Assembly: GCF_900100965.1 (NCBI RefSeq)
Contig: NZ_FMUJ01000004.1
Span: 186,001-250,000, forward strand
Direction: 5' to 3'
From: Variovorax sp. EL159
Lineage (GTDB): Bacteria; Pseudomonadota; Gammaproteobacteria; Burkholderiales; Burkholderiaceae_C
Length of the DNA: 64,000 bases
Shown in pieces: positions 29,708 through 39,044 of the stretch (position 1 is the stretch's first letter; each line of letters begins with the position of its first letter). Below the pieces are notes generated by a model. It was not told the origin of the DNA, did not search any database, and worked only from the letters and a program-made list of their open reading frames with translations. The translations under genes and the position numbers were made by a program.

Positions 29708-30151
29708 ATGCAGCGGCTCAAGACCCGCGCGCAATTCCAGGCCGTCCTCGCAGGTGCCACCGTGGCGCGCACTGCTCATTTCGCATTGCACCGCTGTGCG
29801 CTCGATCTCGCATCGAGCGCACAGCCGTTATTCGCGTCCGACGATGTCTGGTTGGGCGCCATGGTGCCCAAGCGCTGGGCGCGTCGCGCGGTCACGCGCA
29901 ACGCCATCAAGCGCCAGATCTATACCGTGAGCGCCGCGCCCGACGTCGGCCTGCTTCGTGCCGCGCACGTGGTGCGGCTGCGCGCGGGCTTTGATCGCAA
30001 GGAATTCGTGAGCGCCTCTTCGGACAAGCTCAAGGCCGCCGTTCGCGCCGAACTCCAGCAGTTGCTGGCGCGGGCCGCCCGGCCGGCGCCCCCGCCGCGC
30101 GAGCGTTCCGAGCGCCCCCCGTCCGCGCCTTCTTCTTCCTCTTCCTCATGA
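29708..30151 (+). CDS. rnpA: Ribonuclease P protein component
   Basis: The 147-residue basic protein starts MQRLKTRAQFQAVL and carries the family motif RNAIKRQIYTV (usually RNRxKR). With M1 RNA it matures tRNA 5' ends. The core ends near residue 125; a Pro/Ser-rich low-complexity tail (RPAPPPRERSERPPS, then serines) follows and is likely disordered. ATG 29708 is chosen because the upstream frame overlaps rpmH. Its stop overlaps the yidD start as ATGA (30148-30151). Confidence 0.95.
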   Translation: MQRLKTRAQFQAVLAGATVARTAHFALHRCALDLASSAQPLFASDDVWLGAMVPKRWARRAVTRNAIKRQIYTVSAAPDVGLLRAAHVVRLRAGFDRKEFVSASSDKLKAAVRAELQQLLARAARPAPPPRERSERPPSAPSSSSSS

Positions 30152-30435
30152 AACGCCTGCTGATCGGCCTCGTGAAGGGCTACCGTCTGCTGCTGAGCCC
30201 CTGGCTCGGCCAGTCGTGCCGCTTCACGCCGACCTGCTCCGTGTATTCGATCGAGGCGCTAGAGGTGCATGGCGCGCTCAAGGGCAGCTACCTCACTCTG
30301 CACCGCATCGCGCGCTGCCAGCCCTGGTGCCAGGGCGGCCACGATCCGGTTCCACCGAAATCTCAGCGTCGCACTGACAAGTCAGGATCGCTGTTTTCGT
30401 CTCTTCTCTCCTCCGACAAGAAGTCTTCGTCATGA
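30148..30435 (+). CDS. yidD: Membrane protein insertion efficiency factor YidD
   Basis: The 95-residue protein has the family core: YRLLLSPWLGQSCRFTPTCS, with two of the conserved Cys, then HRIARCQPWCQGGHDPVP. YidD is a small amphipathic membrane-associated factor that helps YidC insert proteins. The gene overlaps rnpA before it and yidC after it, each by 4 bases (ATGA), so the three are translationally coupled. The Ser/Lys tail is longer than usual. Confidence 0.97.
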   Translation: MKRLLIGLVKGYRLLLSPWLGQSCRFTPTCSVYSIEALEVHGALKGSYLTLHRIARCQPWCQGGHDPVPPKSQRRTDKSGSLFSSLLSSDKKSSS

Positions 30436-32126
30436 ACGATATCCGCCGCACGATCCTGTGGGTGATTTTTGGGTTCTCGCTGGTGTTGCTGTGGGACCAA
30501 TGGCAGGTCTTCAACGGCAACAAGCCGACCTTCCTGCCGTCGAGCAAGCCCGCCGCGGTGGCCGCCGCCCCGGGCAGCACGCCCGCCGCCAACAACGGCG
30601 TGCCGACCGCCTCCGGAGCCGCCGGCGGCAACGCCGGTGCCGTGCCCACGCAAGCCGCTGCGGCCGCTCCCCGTGAGCAGGTCACCGTGACCACCGACCT
30701 GTTCAAGGCCACGATCGACAGCGAAGGCGCCACGGTCAACCACCTGGAGCTGCAGAAGTACGACGAAGCCGACCGCACCAAGCGTGTCGTGCTGTTCGAG
30801 AACGGTTCGGCGGCCACGCGCTATGTGGCGCAGACCGGCCTCCTGAACCAGGTCGACACCGGTGAGCGTTTCCCCAACCACCTGACGCCGATGACGCCGA
30901 AGGCCGGTCCGCGCGAGATGGCCGACGGCCAGAACACGCTGGAAGTGAGCTTCGAGAGCGCGCCCGTTGGCGGCCTGAAGTACATCAAGACCTACGTGTT
31001 CCACCGCGGCGACTACGTCATCGGCGTGCGCCACGAAGTGATCAACGTGAGCGACCAGCCGCGCGACGCGCAGTTGTACCTGCAGTTGCTGCGTCACGGC
31101 ACCGTGGCCGCCGGCACCATGTTCGGCACCAACACCTTCACCGGCCCGGCCGCGTACACCAACGAGAAGAAGTTCCACAAGCTCGACTTCAAGGACATCG
31201 CCAAGGGCAAGATCGAACCACCGCCGCCGGCCAACGACGGCTGGATCGCGATGGTGCAGCATTACTTTGCGTCGGCCTGGCTGCTCAAGGGCGACCCGGC
31301 CAGCGAACAGCTGCGCCGCGAATTCCGCGTGAAGGACCTGGGCGACAACCTCTTCACCGTGGCCATGGTGGCCACGCTGCCGAAGATCGCCCCGGGTGCC
31401 ACGCAGGTCGTGAACAGTGCGCTGTTCGCCGGTCCTGAAGAAGAAAAGAAGCTCGAAGCCATTGCCCCGGGCCTGGACCTGGTGAAGGACTACGGCATCT
31501 TCGCGATCATCTCCAAGCCGCTGTACTGGCTGCTGACCCAGCTGCACGGCATCCTGGGCAACTGGGGCTGGTCGATCGTGGCGCTGGTGGTGCTGCTGAA
31601 GGCGGCCTTCTACTGGCTCAACGCCAAGGCCTACGCCAGCATGGCCAAGATGAAGGCCATCAACCCCAAGATCATGGAAATGCGCGAGCGGCTGAAGGAC
31701 AAGCCGCAAGAAATGCAGCAGGAGATGATGCGGATCTACAAGACCGAGAAGGTCAATCCGATGGGCGGCTGCTTCCCCATCGTGATCCAGATCCCGGTGT
31801 TCATCGCGCTCTACTGGGTGCTGCTGTCGTCGGTCGAAATGCGCCATGCGCCTTGGATTCTCTGGATCACCGACCTGTCGGCACCGGACCCCTGGTACAT
31901 CCTGCCGATCGTCATGACGGCCACTTCGCTGTTCCAGACCTGGCTCAACCCGACGCCACCCGATCCGATGCAGGCCAAGCTGATGTGGATCATGCCGCTC
32001 GCGTTCAGCGTGATGTTCATCTTCTTCCCGGCCGGCCTGGTGCTGTACTGGATCACGAACAACGTGCTGTCGATCGCGCAGCAGTGGTTCATCAACAAGC
32101 GGCTGGGCGTGCTGGGCACCAAGTAG
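30432..32126 (+). CDS. yidC: Membrane protein insertase YidC
   Basis: The 564-residue protein has an N-terminal transmembrane segment (about 5-23), an Ala/Pro-rich linker (about 32-78), the large periplasmic domain (to about 345), and the conserved five-helix insertase core (MYWLLTQ-type entry to the C-terminus; NPMGGCFPIVIQIPVF). It inserts inner membrane proteins with or without SecYEG. The usual terminator follows at 32155. Confidence 0.98.
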   Translation: MNDIRRTILWVIFGFSLVLLWDQWQVFNGNKPTFLPSSKPAAVAAAPGSTPAANNGVPTASGAAGGNAGAVPTQAAAAAPREQVTVTTDLFKATIDSEGATVNHLELQKYDEADRTKRVVLFENGSAATRYVAQTGLLNQVDTGERFPNHLTPMTPKAGPREMADGQNTLEVSFESAPVGGLKYIKTYVFHRGDYVIGVRHEVINVSDQPRDAQLYLQLLRHGTVAAGTMFGTNTFTGPAAYTNEKKFHKLDFKDIAKGKIEPPPPANDGWIAMVQHYFASAWLLKGDPASEQLRREFRVKDLGDNLFTVAMVATLPKIAPGATQVVNSALFAGPEEEKKLEAIAPGLDLVKDYGIFAIISKPLYWLLTQLHGILGNWGWSIVALVVLLKAAFYWLNAKAYASMAKMKAINPKIMEMRERLKDKPQEMQQEMMRIYKTEKVNPMGGCFPIVIQIPVFIALYWVLLSSVEMRHAPWILWITDLSAPDPWYILPIVMTATSLFQTWLNPTPPDPMQAKLMWIMPLAFSVMFIFFPAGLVLYWITNNVLSIAQQWFINKRLGVLGTK

Positions 32127-32154
32127 TCGCCGCACACCTCTCCAGCCATCCGAC

Positions 32155-32180
32155 AAAGGGCCGCGTAAGCGGCCCTTTTT
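32155..32180 (+). terminator. Intrinsic terminator after yidC
   Basis: AAAGGGCCGC, loop GTAA, GCGGCCCTTT, then further T. The rpmH-yidC transcript should end here, 29 bases past the yidC stop; mnmE starts 19 bases later and needs its own promoter or readthrough. Confidence 0.9.
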
Positions 32181-32198
32181 GCTGAAAGAATCCGCACC

Positions 32199-33605
32199 AT
32201 GCTCGCCCGCACCACCGATCCCATCGTCGCCATCGCCACCGCCTCGGGGCGCGGGGCGGTCGGCATCGTTCGCGTGTCGGGTGCACGGCTGGCACCGTTG
32301 ATCGACGCCCTCTGCGGCCGCGCGCTCAAGCCACGCGAGGCCACGTACCTGCCCTTTCGGGGCGCGGACGGCGAGCCGGTCGACCACGGCCTGGCGATCC
32401 ACTTTCCGGCGCCTCATTCCTTCACCGGCGAAGACGTGCTCGAACTGCAGGCCCATGGCGGCACGGTCGTCTTGCAACTGCTGCTGTCACGCTGCCTCGA
32501 AGCGGCCGCTGAACCCGATGCGATCACGGGCCGGCCACGCCTGCCCGGCCTGCGCGTGGCGGAGCCGGGCGAGTTCAGCCAGCGCGCCTTTCTCAACGGC
32601 AAGATCGACCTGGCCCAGGCCGAGGCGATCGCCGACCTGATCGATGCGAGCACCGAGGCCGCCGCGCGCAGTGCCGGGCGCTCGCTGTCAGGCGCGTTCT
32701 CGCGCGAGATTCACACGCTGCGCGATGCGCTCATCCACCTGCGCATGCTGGTCGAGGCCACGCTCGACTTTCCCGAAGAAGAGATCGACTTTCTGCAGAA
32801 GGCCGATGCGGCCGGGCAATTGGTGAAGCTGCAATCGCAGCTGGCAGCCGTGCAGCTGCGTGCGCGCCAGGGGGCGCTGCTGCGCGAAGGCATCAAGGTC
32901 GTGATCGCGGGGCAGCCCAATGCGGGCAAGAGTTCGCTGCTCAATGCGCTGGCCGGCGCCGAGCTGGCCATCGTGAGTGCGGTGGCTGGCACGACGCGTG
33001 ATGTGGTCTCCCAGACCATCCAGATCCACGGCGTGCCGCTGCATGTGGCCGATACCGCCGGCCTGCGCGAAAGCAGCGATGAGGTCGAGCAGATCGGCGT
33101 GGCGCGCGCCTGGGGCCAGATCGAGAGCGCCGATGCCGTGCTGTTCCTGCACGACCTGACGCGCGCCGACCTGCCCGACTACGCCGCAGCCGATGCCGAG
33201 ATCCTTCGCGGCCTGCGCCAGAAGCTACCCGCGAGCGTGCCCGTGCTTGATGTCTGGAACAAGCAGGACGCGGCGCCTTCAGCCCAGCCGGCGCAGGGCA
33301 TCGCGTTGTCGGCCAAGACCGGCCTCGGCATCGAGGCGCTGCGCGATCAATTGCTCCGGATGGCCGGCTGGCAGGCCGTGCCCGAGGGCGTTTACCTTGC
33401 ACGGGCGCGCCACGTGCAGGCGCTGGGGCGGGTCGAAACGCACCTCGCACTGGCCGCTGGCCACCTGGCGGCGCAGGCCCAACTGCTCGATCTGCTGGCC
33501 GAAGAGCTGCGCCTCGCGCAGAACGCGCTCAACGAGATCACGGGCGAGTTCGGTGCGGACGATCTGCTGGGCGTGATCTTTTCGCGCTTCTGTATCGGGA
33601 AATAG
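32199..33605 (+). CDS. mnmE: tRNA modification GTPase MnmE
   Basis: The 468-residue protein has the tetrahydrofolate-binding N-domain ([17 protein letters not shown]), helical domain, an inserted G domain with P-loop [14 protein letters not shown] (about 237-250) and DTAGLRE, and the terminal CIGK with the essential Cys. With MnmG it installs cmnm5 at the wobble U34 of tRNA. It follows yidC as in most proteobacteria. Confidence 0.98.
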   Translation: MLARTTDPIVAIATASGRGAVGIVRVSGARLAPLIDALCGRALKPREATYLPFRGADGEPVDHGLAIHFPAPHSFTGEDVLELQAHGGTVVLQLLLSRCLEAAAEPDAITGRPRLPGLRVAEPGEFSQRAFLNGKIDLAQAEAIADLIDASTEAAARSAGRSLSGAFSREIHTLRDALIHLRMLVEATLDFPEEEIDFLQKADAAGQLVKLQSQLAAVQLRARQGALLREGIKVVIAGQPNAGKSSLLNALAGAELAIVSAVAGTTRDVVSQTIQIHGVPLHVADTAGLRESSDEVEQIGVARAWGQIESADAVLFLHDLTRADLPDYAAADAEILRGLRQKLPASVPVLDVWNKQDAAPSAQPAQGIALSAKTGLGIEALRDQLLRMAGWQAVPEGVYLARARHVQALGRVETHLALAAGHLAAQAQLLDLLAEELRLAQNALNEITGEFGADDLLGVIFSRFCIGK

Positions 33606-33704
33606 CGACACTTGACGACAGACGGCCGGCAAAAACGTAAACAGTTGTAGCCGAATCTCATGGCCATCGCGGATACTTCGGCACAGATGCGGGGTTGAGA
33701 AAAC

Positions 33705-34166
33705 ATGTCCATCCAGAACCTGAGCCGCGCCATCGCGGAGAACACGAGCCTCGACGCTTTCGCGTTGACGTTCAACGTCCAGCAATGGGAGACCCTCGCG
33801 GGCTACCTGCAACCCATCGAGACGAGCGTCGGCGACGTGCTGATCGAGCAGGGCACGCCGGACCGCTCGGTGTTCTTCATCGAGAGCGGCGCCATCAGCG
33901 TGCACCGCGTCAGCAGCAAGGAGCAGATGCGCCTTGCCGTGCTCACGCCGGGCTCGGTGGTCGGCGAAGGCTCGTTCTTCTCGCGACAGCCGCATTCGGC
34001 CAATGTGGTGGTGACCGGCGCGGGCCGTGTGTGGCGGCTCAACGCGATCCGCTTTGCGGAAATGTCGAACCGGCAGCCCAACATGGCGCTGGAAATCGCG
34101 ATGGCGCTGGGCGCCGTGATCGCCAAGCGCATGGGGCACCGCTCCAAGCGCGTCGCCGTGACCTGA
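33705..34166 (+). CDS. Cyclic nucleotide-binding domain protein without DNA-binding domain
   Basis: The 153-residue protein is a single cNMP-binding beta-roll (about 20-140): GDVLIEQGTPDRSVFFIESG and GSVVGEGSFF, where the usual phosphate-binding loop is near GEGSF. No helix-turn-helix follows, so it is not a Crp-type regulator by itself. It may sense a nucleotide or serve as a docking domain for a partner. The next gene, 112 bases on, is a zinc-ribbon membrane protein; a functional link is possible but unproven. Confidence 0.9.
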   Translation: MSIQNLSRAIAENTSLDAFALTFNVQQWETLAGYLQPIETSVGDVLIEQGTPDRSVFFIESGAISVHRVSSKEQMRLAVLTPGSVVGEGSFFSRQPHSANVVVTGAGRVWRLNAIRFAEMSNRQPNMALEIAMALGAVIAKRMGHRSKRVAVT

Positions 34167-34278
34167 GGCCTCGCGGCACATCGCCAGCAGACCCACCCGC
34201 GATGCAGGCCGCATCCGCCCGCAGCGGCAGCCGTCGCTGGTTTCGTTTTGGATTCCGAGAGTAGTCAGTAAGTAAGCC

Positions 34279-35232
34279 ATGGCCTTGATCTGTCCGGTCT
34301 GCAGCACGGAAAACCGTGACGGCGCGAATTTCTGCAGAAGCTGCGGCGACCCCCTGGTCGCCACGACCGACCGGATGCCACCGGCACCCAGCCCCGATCG
34401 CGAATGGGCCACCACCGCGCCGGCCCAGTTGCGCGCGCCGACCATTCCCGCGCCGCTGTTCGATCCTGGCGAACCCGTGCCTTCGCGTTCTTTCTTCGGC
34501 AAGTCGCCTTCGGTGCCGCCGGAAGACGAGCGAACCATCGTTGCCGCGCCCGGCCAGCCGTCGCGTGCGCCCTCGCCGTCTTCTGCTGGTTCGTCGTCGA
34601 TGTCGGAAGCAGCCAGGGCCGAGCGGGCTGAAAGAAAGAAGACCCGGGTCAAGGTCCGGCGGACGGTTCCGGTCGAGCGGCCGCCGCGCAAGCGCGTGAT
34701 CCTGCTGTGGCTGGGCCTGCTGGTGGTGGCGCTGGTGATGATCGTCGCGGGCTGGTATGGCTATGGGACGCGCAAGGCGCCGACAGCCGCCGAAGAGACG
34801 GCACCGCCTGTTTCGGAGCCGGCAGCCGCAGTTGTCGCAACGCCGCCGGTCGAAGCGCCGCCGGCGCCAGCCGCCGCCGAGCCGCCCGTGCAGCCGCAGG
34901 TGACAACGCCCGAAGCAGAAGCGTCACCGGCGCCTGTGGTGGCACCTCCTCCCAAGCCTGCCGCCAAGCCGCGCAAGCAGGCGACGGCTGCGTCACCGCC
35001 GCAGGGCGCCCCGGAGCCTTCTGCGCCGACCGTTGCGGCCGCCCCGCCGCCAACGCCCGCGCCTGCGGCCGAACCGATGGCCATGTGCGGCGACCGCAAC
35101 TTCATCGCCAGGGCGCAGTGCATGGCCGCCCAGTGCCTGAAGCCTGAATACAAGGGGCACGCGCAATGTGAAGCGGTGCGCCGTCAACAGCGCATCGAAG
35201 AAGAAAAGCGCAATCCCACGTTGATCAACTAA
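34279..35232 (+). CDS. Zinc-ribbon single-pass membrane protein
   Basis: The 317-residue protein starts with a zinc ribbon (Cys 5, 8, 19, 22: CPVCSTENRDGANFCRSCG), has a disordered Pro/Ser linker, a basic patch, one transmembrane segment (about 139-162), a long Pro/Ala-rich periplasmic stalk, and a small Cys-containing C-terminal part (MCGDRNFIARAQCMAAQCL, then KGHAQCEAVRRQQ) with four Cys, likely two disulfides. The layout suggests a cytoplasmic metal-binding sensor linked to an envelope domain. Function is unknown. Confidence 0.85.
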   Translation: MALICPVCSTENRDGANFCRSCGDPLVATTDRMPPAPSPDREWATTAPAQLRAPTIPAPLFDPGEPVPSRSFFGKSPSVPPEDERTIVAAPGQPSRAPSPSSAGSSSMSEAARAERAERKKTRVKVRRTVPVERPPRKRVILLWLGLLVVALVMIVAGWYGYGTRKAPTAAEETAPPVSEPAAAVVATPPVEAPPAPAAAEPPVQPQVTTPEAEASPAPVVAPPPKPAAKPRKQATAASPPQGAPEPSAPTVAAAPPPTPAPAAEPMAMCGDRNFIARAQCMAAQCLKPEYKGHAQCEAVRRQQRIEEEKRNPTLIN

Positions 35233-35270
35233 CTCGCCGCTGGCTGTGCGCACTTCGTGTCGCGCAGGCC
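35233..35270. repeat. Degenerate copy of the dispersed intergenic repeat
   Basis: ACTCGCC, GGCT, GCGCACT and CGTGTCGC occur in the order and spacing of copy B at 11648. It starts at the stop codon of the zinc-ribbon gene, the same position as the two full copies. The hairpin part is not preserved. Confidence 0.45.
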
Positions 35271-35365
35271 TTTCGCGTTGCCAGTGCGGTCGCCGGCGTC
35301 GGGCAGATCCGGCGCCATGACTTCCGTGAAATGGAGCGGACAACCACCCCGTCAGGCTCAGGCGA

Positions 35366-37351
35366 TCAGCCCTTTTGCAGCCGCTCTATAGCGATCGACA
35401 GCGCGGCGGGCTTGCCCGACAGCACCAGCGTGTCGCCGTCCGACAGCACCGTGTCGCCGGCCGGCGTGCGGGCCTGGCCGTCGTGGCGTCGCAGGCTGGC
35501 CACGCGCACATTCAGTGTCGGCAACGCGATCTGCTCAAGGCTCTGACCGATCGCGCGTGCACCCGGTGTGAGGGTGAAGCTGTTGAGTCGCTCGTGGTCG
35601 ATCTCGTCGGCCTTGTCGTCGTCGGCGCCATGGAAGTAGCCGCGCAGCAGGTTGTAGCGGGCATCGCGCTGGTCTTGCACCACGCGGATCACCCGGCGCA
35701 TCGGCACGCCGACCAGCGCCAGCGCATGGCTTGCAAGCATCAGCGAGCCTTCGATGGCCTCGGGCACGACCTCGGTGGCGCCGGCGGCCTGCAGTTTCTC
35801 GAGGTCGTGGTCGTCCTGCGTGCGCACGATCACCGGCACGTGCGGCGCATGGGCGCGGGTGTTGGCCAGCACCTTCATCGCGCCCGGCACATCGAGGTAG
35901 GTGACGACCACCGCGCTGGCGCGGGCCAGGCCGGCCGCCATCAGGGCCTGCAGCCGGGCCGCGTCGCCGAACACCACCGAGTCGCCGGCGGCGGCGGCCT
36001 GGCGCACGCGGTCGGGGTCGAGGTCGAGCGCCATGTACGGAATGCCTTCGCGCTCGAGGATGCGCGCCAGGTTCTGGCCGCAGCGCCCGTAGCCGCAGAT
36101 GATCACGTGCTGCGCGGTGTTGATGGTCTTGCGCGCGATGGTGGTCATCTGCAACGATTGCTGCAGCCAGTCGCTGGCCACCAGCTTTCGCACGATGGCG
36201 TTGCTGTACATGATGATGAAAGGCGTGGCCAGCATCGACAGCACCATCGAGGCCAGCACCGGGTTGGCCAGCCAGGGCGGCAGCAGGCTGCGTTCTTGCG
36301 CCAGGGTCAACAGCACAAAGCCGAATTCGCCGGCCTGCGCCAGGTAAAGGCCGGTGCGCAGCGACACCCCCGAGGTGGCGCCCAGCACGCGCGCCAGCAC
36401 CGTCACCAGCGCCAGCTTGAACAACAACGGCACCGCCAGCAGCACGCCCACCAGCAGCCAGCGCTCCACCACGATGTGCCAGTCGAGCGACATGCCGACC
36501 GTGATGAAGAACAGCCCCAGCAGCACGTCGTGGAAGGGGCGGATGTCGGTCTCGACCTGGTGCTTGTATTCGGTCTCCGACACCAGCATGCCTGCGATGA
36601 AGGCGCCCAGCGCCAGGCTCAGGCCGGCCAGTTCGGTCAGCCACGCGAGCCCCAGCGTGATCAGCAGCACGTTCAGGATGAAGAGCTCTTCGCTGCGCCG
36701 CCGGGCCACGAGCGTGAGCCACCAGCGCATGATGCGCGGGCCGCCATAGAGCAGCACGCCGATCAGGAAGGTCGCTTTCAGCAGCGCCAGGCCCAGTGCC
36801 TTGGCCAGTGCTTCGGGCGGCGCGCCGAGTGCGGGGATCAGCACCAGCAACGGCACCACTGCCAGGTCCTGGAACAGCAGCACGCCCATCACGCGCTTGC
36901 CGTGCTCGCTTTCGAGTTCGAGCCGCTCGGCCATCAGCTTGACCACGATGGCGGTGCTGCTCATGGTGAGCGCGCCCGACAACGCCAGCGTCGTCTGCCA
37001 GCCCAGGCGCCAGGAGGGCGGCAGCTGCGTGGAGATGAGCAGCGCGCCGATCGTGGCGAAGGCCATCGTCAGCAGCACCTGCAGCAGGCCGAGCCCGAAC
37101 ACGTGCTTGCGCATGGCGCGCAGCTTGGGCAGGCTGAATTCGAGCCCGATCACGAACATCAGGAACACCACGCCGAACTCGCCCAGGTGGCGGATGCCCT
37201 CGGAGTTCTGCGCCAATGCAAACGCATGCGGCCCGATCAGCACGCCGGCCGACAGGTAGCCCAGCATCGGCGGCAGCTTCAGCGACCGGCAGACCACCAC
37301 GCCGATCACCGCGGCCAGCAAATACAACAGCGTGAGATCGAACGAAGACAT
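35366..37351 (-). CDS. KefB/KefC-type monovalent cation:proton antiporter with TrkA domains
   Basis: The 661-residue protein has about 12 transmembrane helices (to about 385), an RCK/TrkA-N domain with the dinucleotide motif GYGRCGQNLAR (about 415), and a TrkA-C domain (about 575-660). This is the CPA2 plan. KefB and KefC are glutathione-gated K+ efflux systems, but the gating residues are not clear here and no KefF/KefG partner lies beside it. ATG 37351 is used because the preceding frame is Pro-rich and unlike the family. It is divergent from kdsD. Confidence 0.92.
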   Translation of the reverse strand: MSSFDLTLLYLLAAVIGVVVCRSLKLPPMLGYLSAGVLIGPHAFALAQNSEGIRHLGEFGVVFLMFVIGLEFSLPKLRAMRKHVFGLGLLQVLLTMAFATIGALLISTQLPPSWRLGWQTTLALSGALTMSSTAIVVKLMAERLELESEHGKRVMGVLLFQDLAVVPLLVLIPALGAPPEALAKALGLALLKATFLIGVLLYGGPRIMRWWLTLVARRRSEELFILNVLLITLGLAWLTELAGLSLALGAFIAGMLVSETEYKHQVETDIRPFHDVLLGLFFITVGMSLDWHIVVERWLLVGVLLAVPLLFKLALVTVLARVLGATSGVSLRTGLYLAQAGEFGFVLLTLAQERSLLPPWLANPVLASMVLSMLATPFIIMYSNAIVRKLVASDWLQQSLQMTTIARKTINTAQHVIICGYGRCGQNLARILEREGIPYMALDLDPDRVRQAAAAGDSVVFGDAARLQALMAAGLARASAVVVTYLDVPGAMKVLANTRAHAPHVPVIVRTQDDHDLEKLQAAGATEVVPEAIEGSLMLASHALALVGVPMRRVIRVVQDQRDARYNLLRGYFHGADDDKADEIDHERLNSFTLTPGARAIGQSLEQIALPTLNVRVASLRRHDGQARTPAGDTVLSDGDTLVLSGKPAALSIAIERLQKG

Positions 37352-37494
37352 AGGCGCCGATGCTAGAGCAAGACCCGTGCGCACGCGTTCGGGAAGGCAC
37401 CGGGTACCCAGGGCGCGGGCGACCGTCTCCGGGGGGAGCCAGGGGCACAAAGTGCCGGGCGTGGGGACAGGCCCGTGGCCCGTAAAATCCGGCG

Positions 37495-38496
37495 ATGAGC
37501 TCCCGCCCCGCCCCGGCCCTTGTGGTCGACCCCGAAGCCATCCTCGCTCGGGCACGCGTCACCTTCGACATCGAAGCCGAAGCCGTCCTCGGTCTGAAGA
37601 CCCGGGTCGGCCCGAGTTTTGTGGAGGCCGTGCGCAAGATCCTCGACGTTCGCGGCCGCGTGGTCGTGATGGGCATGGGCAAGAGCGGCCACGTCGGCCG
37701 CAAGATCGCCGCCACCCTCGCCTCCACCGGCACGCCCGCGATGTTCGTGCACCCGGCCGAGGCCAGCCATGGCGACCTCGGCATGATCAAGTCGGTCGAC
37801 CTGGTGCTCGCGATTTCCAACAGCGGCGAGGTCGACGAGCTGACGGTCATCCTGCCGGTGGTCAAGCGCCAGGGCGTGCCCCTGATCGCCATGACCGGCC
37901 GCGCCGACTCCACCCTGGCGCGCCACGCCGACATCGTGATCGACGCCGGCGTGGCCAAGGAAGCCTGCCCCCTCAACCTTGCCCCCACCGCGAGCACCAC
38001 CGCCCAGATGGCGATGGGCGATGCGCTGGCGGTGGCGCTGCTCGACGCGCGCGGCTTCGGCTCGGAAGATTTCGCGCGCTCGCACCCGGGTGGCGCGCTC
38101 GGGCGCAAGCTCCTCACCCATGTCAGCGACGTGATGCGCTCGGGCGACGAAGTGCCGCGCGTACCGCCGTCCGCCACCATCAGCGAGCTGATGCGGGCCA
38201 TGAGCATCAAGGGCTTCGGCGCCGCCGCCGTGGTCGAGCCCGATGGCCGCGCTTCGGGCATCTTCACCGACGGCGACCTGCGCCGCCTGATCGAAGCGGG
38301 CGCCGACCTGCGCACGCCCAAGGCGGCTGACGTGATGCACCGCGACCCGCGCACCATCCGCGTCGACGCGCTGGCGGTGGAAGCCGCCGAACTGATGGAG
38401 CAATGCGGCATCACCCGCCTGTTCGTGATCGACGGCGCGGGCGTGATCGTCGGCGCGATCAACACCAACGACCTGATGCGCGCGAAGGTCATCTGA
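37495..38496 (+). CDS. kdsD: D-arabinose 5-phosphate isomerase
   Basis: The 333-residue protein has a SIS domain (about 45-180; GMGKSGHVGRKIAATLASTG) and two CBS domains (about 215-333). It converts ribulose 5-phosphate to arabinose 5-phosphate, the first step of Kdo synthesis for LPS. Its stop overlaps the kdsC start (TGATG at 38494-38498), so the two are coupled. Confidence 0.97.
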   Translation: MSSRPAPALVVDPEAILARARVTFDIEAEAVLGLKTRVGPSFVEAVRKILDVRGRVVVMGMGKSGHVGRKIAATLASTGTPAMFVHPAEASHGDLGMIKSVDLVLAISNSGEVDELTVILPVVKRQGVPLIAMTGRADSTLARHADIVIDAGVAKEACPLNLAPTASTTAQMAMGDALAVALLDARGFGSEDFARSHPGGALGRKLLTHVSDVMRSGDEVPRVPPSATISELMRAMSIKGFGAAAVVEPDGRASGIFTDGDLRRLIEAGADLRTPKAADVMHRDPRTIRVDALAVEAAELMEQCGITRLFVIDGAGVIVGAINTNDLMRAKVI

Positions 38497-39044
38497 TGCC
38501 GCTCGAGTTCCAGGCCGAGACCTTGCTCGCCGCGCAGGACGTGCGCATCGTTTTCTTCGACATCGACGGCGTCCTGACCGATGGCGGCGTGTACTTCACC
38601 GAGCATGGCGAGACGCTCAAGCGCTTCAGCATCCTCGACGGCTACGGCCTGAAGCTGCTGCGCAAGGCCGGCATCACGCCGGCCGTGATCACGGGCCGCG
38701 ACTCCAAGCCGCTGCGCGTGCGGCTCGAAGCATTGGGCATCGAGCACGTGCGCTACGGCACCGAAGACAAGCTGCCCGCCGCCCAGGCCATGCTCGACCA
38801 GTTGGGCTTCGGCTGGGCGCAGGCCGCCGCCATCGGCGACGACTGGCCCGACCTGCCGGTGCTGACGCGCGTCGGCTTTGCCGCGGCGCCCGCCAATGCG
38901 CATGCCGAAGTGCGGGGCATCGCGCGCTACGTCACCCGGGCACGCGGCGGCGAAGGCGCGGCGCGCGAATTCTGCGATCTGCTTCTGACAGCCTGCGGCC
39001 AGTACCGGCCGCTGCTCGACGCGGCCATGGGCCCGAACCGATGA
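38496..39044 (+). CDS. kdsC: 3-deoxy-D-manno-octulosonate 8-phosphate phosphatase
   Basis: The 182-residue HAD phosphatase shows FFDIDGVLTDG (nucleophile Asp), ITGRDS, the Lys of GTEDKL, and GDDWPDLPVL. It removes phosphate from Kdo-8-P in Kdo synthesis. The start at 38496 overlaps the kdsD stop and its own stop overlaps lptC (ATGA, 39041-39044). Confidence 0.97.
   Translation: MPLEFQAETLLAAQDVRIVFFDIDGVLTDGGVYFTEHGETLKRFSILDGYGLKLLRKAGITPAVITGRDSKPLRVRLEALGIEHVRYGTEDKLPAAQAMLDQLGFGWAQAAAIGDDWPDLPVLTRVGFAAAPANAHAEVRGIARYVTRARGGEGAAREFCDLLLTACGQYRPLLDAAMGPNR

Noticed and set aside
30363..32477. 704-codon minus-strand frame opposite yidC
   Set aside because: Antisense shadow of yidC, extending into mnmE; no motif.
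35535..38903. 1122-codon minus-strand frame across kefB/C-like and kdsD genes
   Set aside because: It crosses two well-supported genes on different strands and is an out-of-frame shadow.
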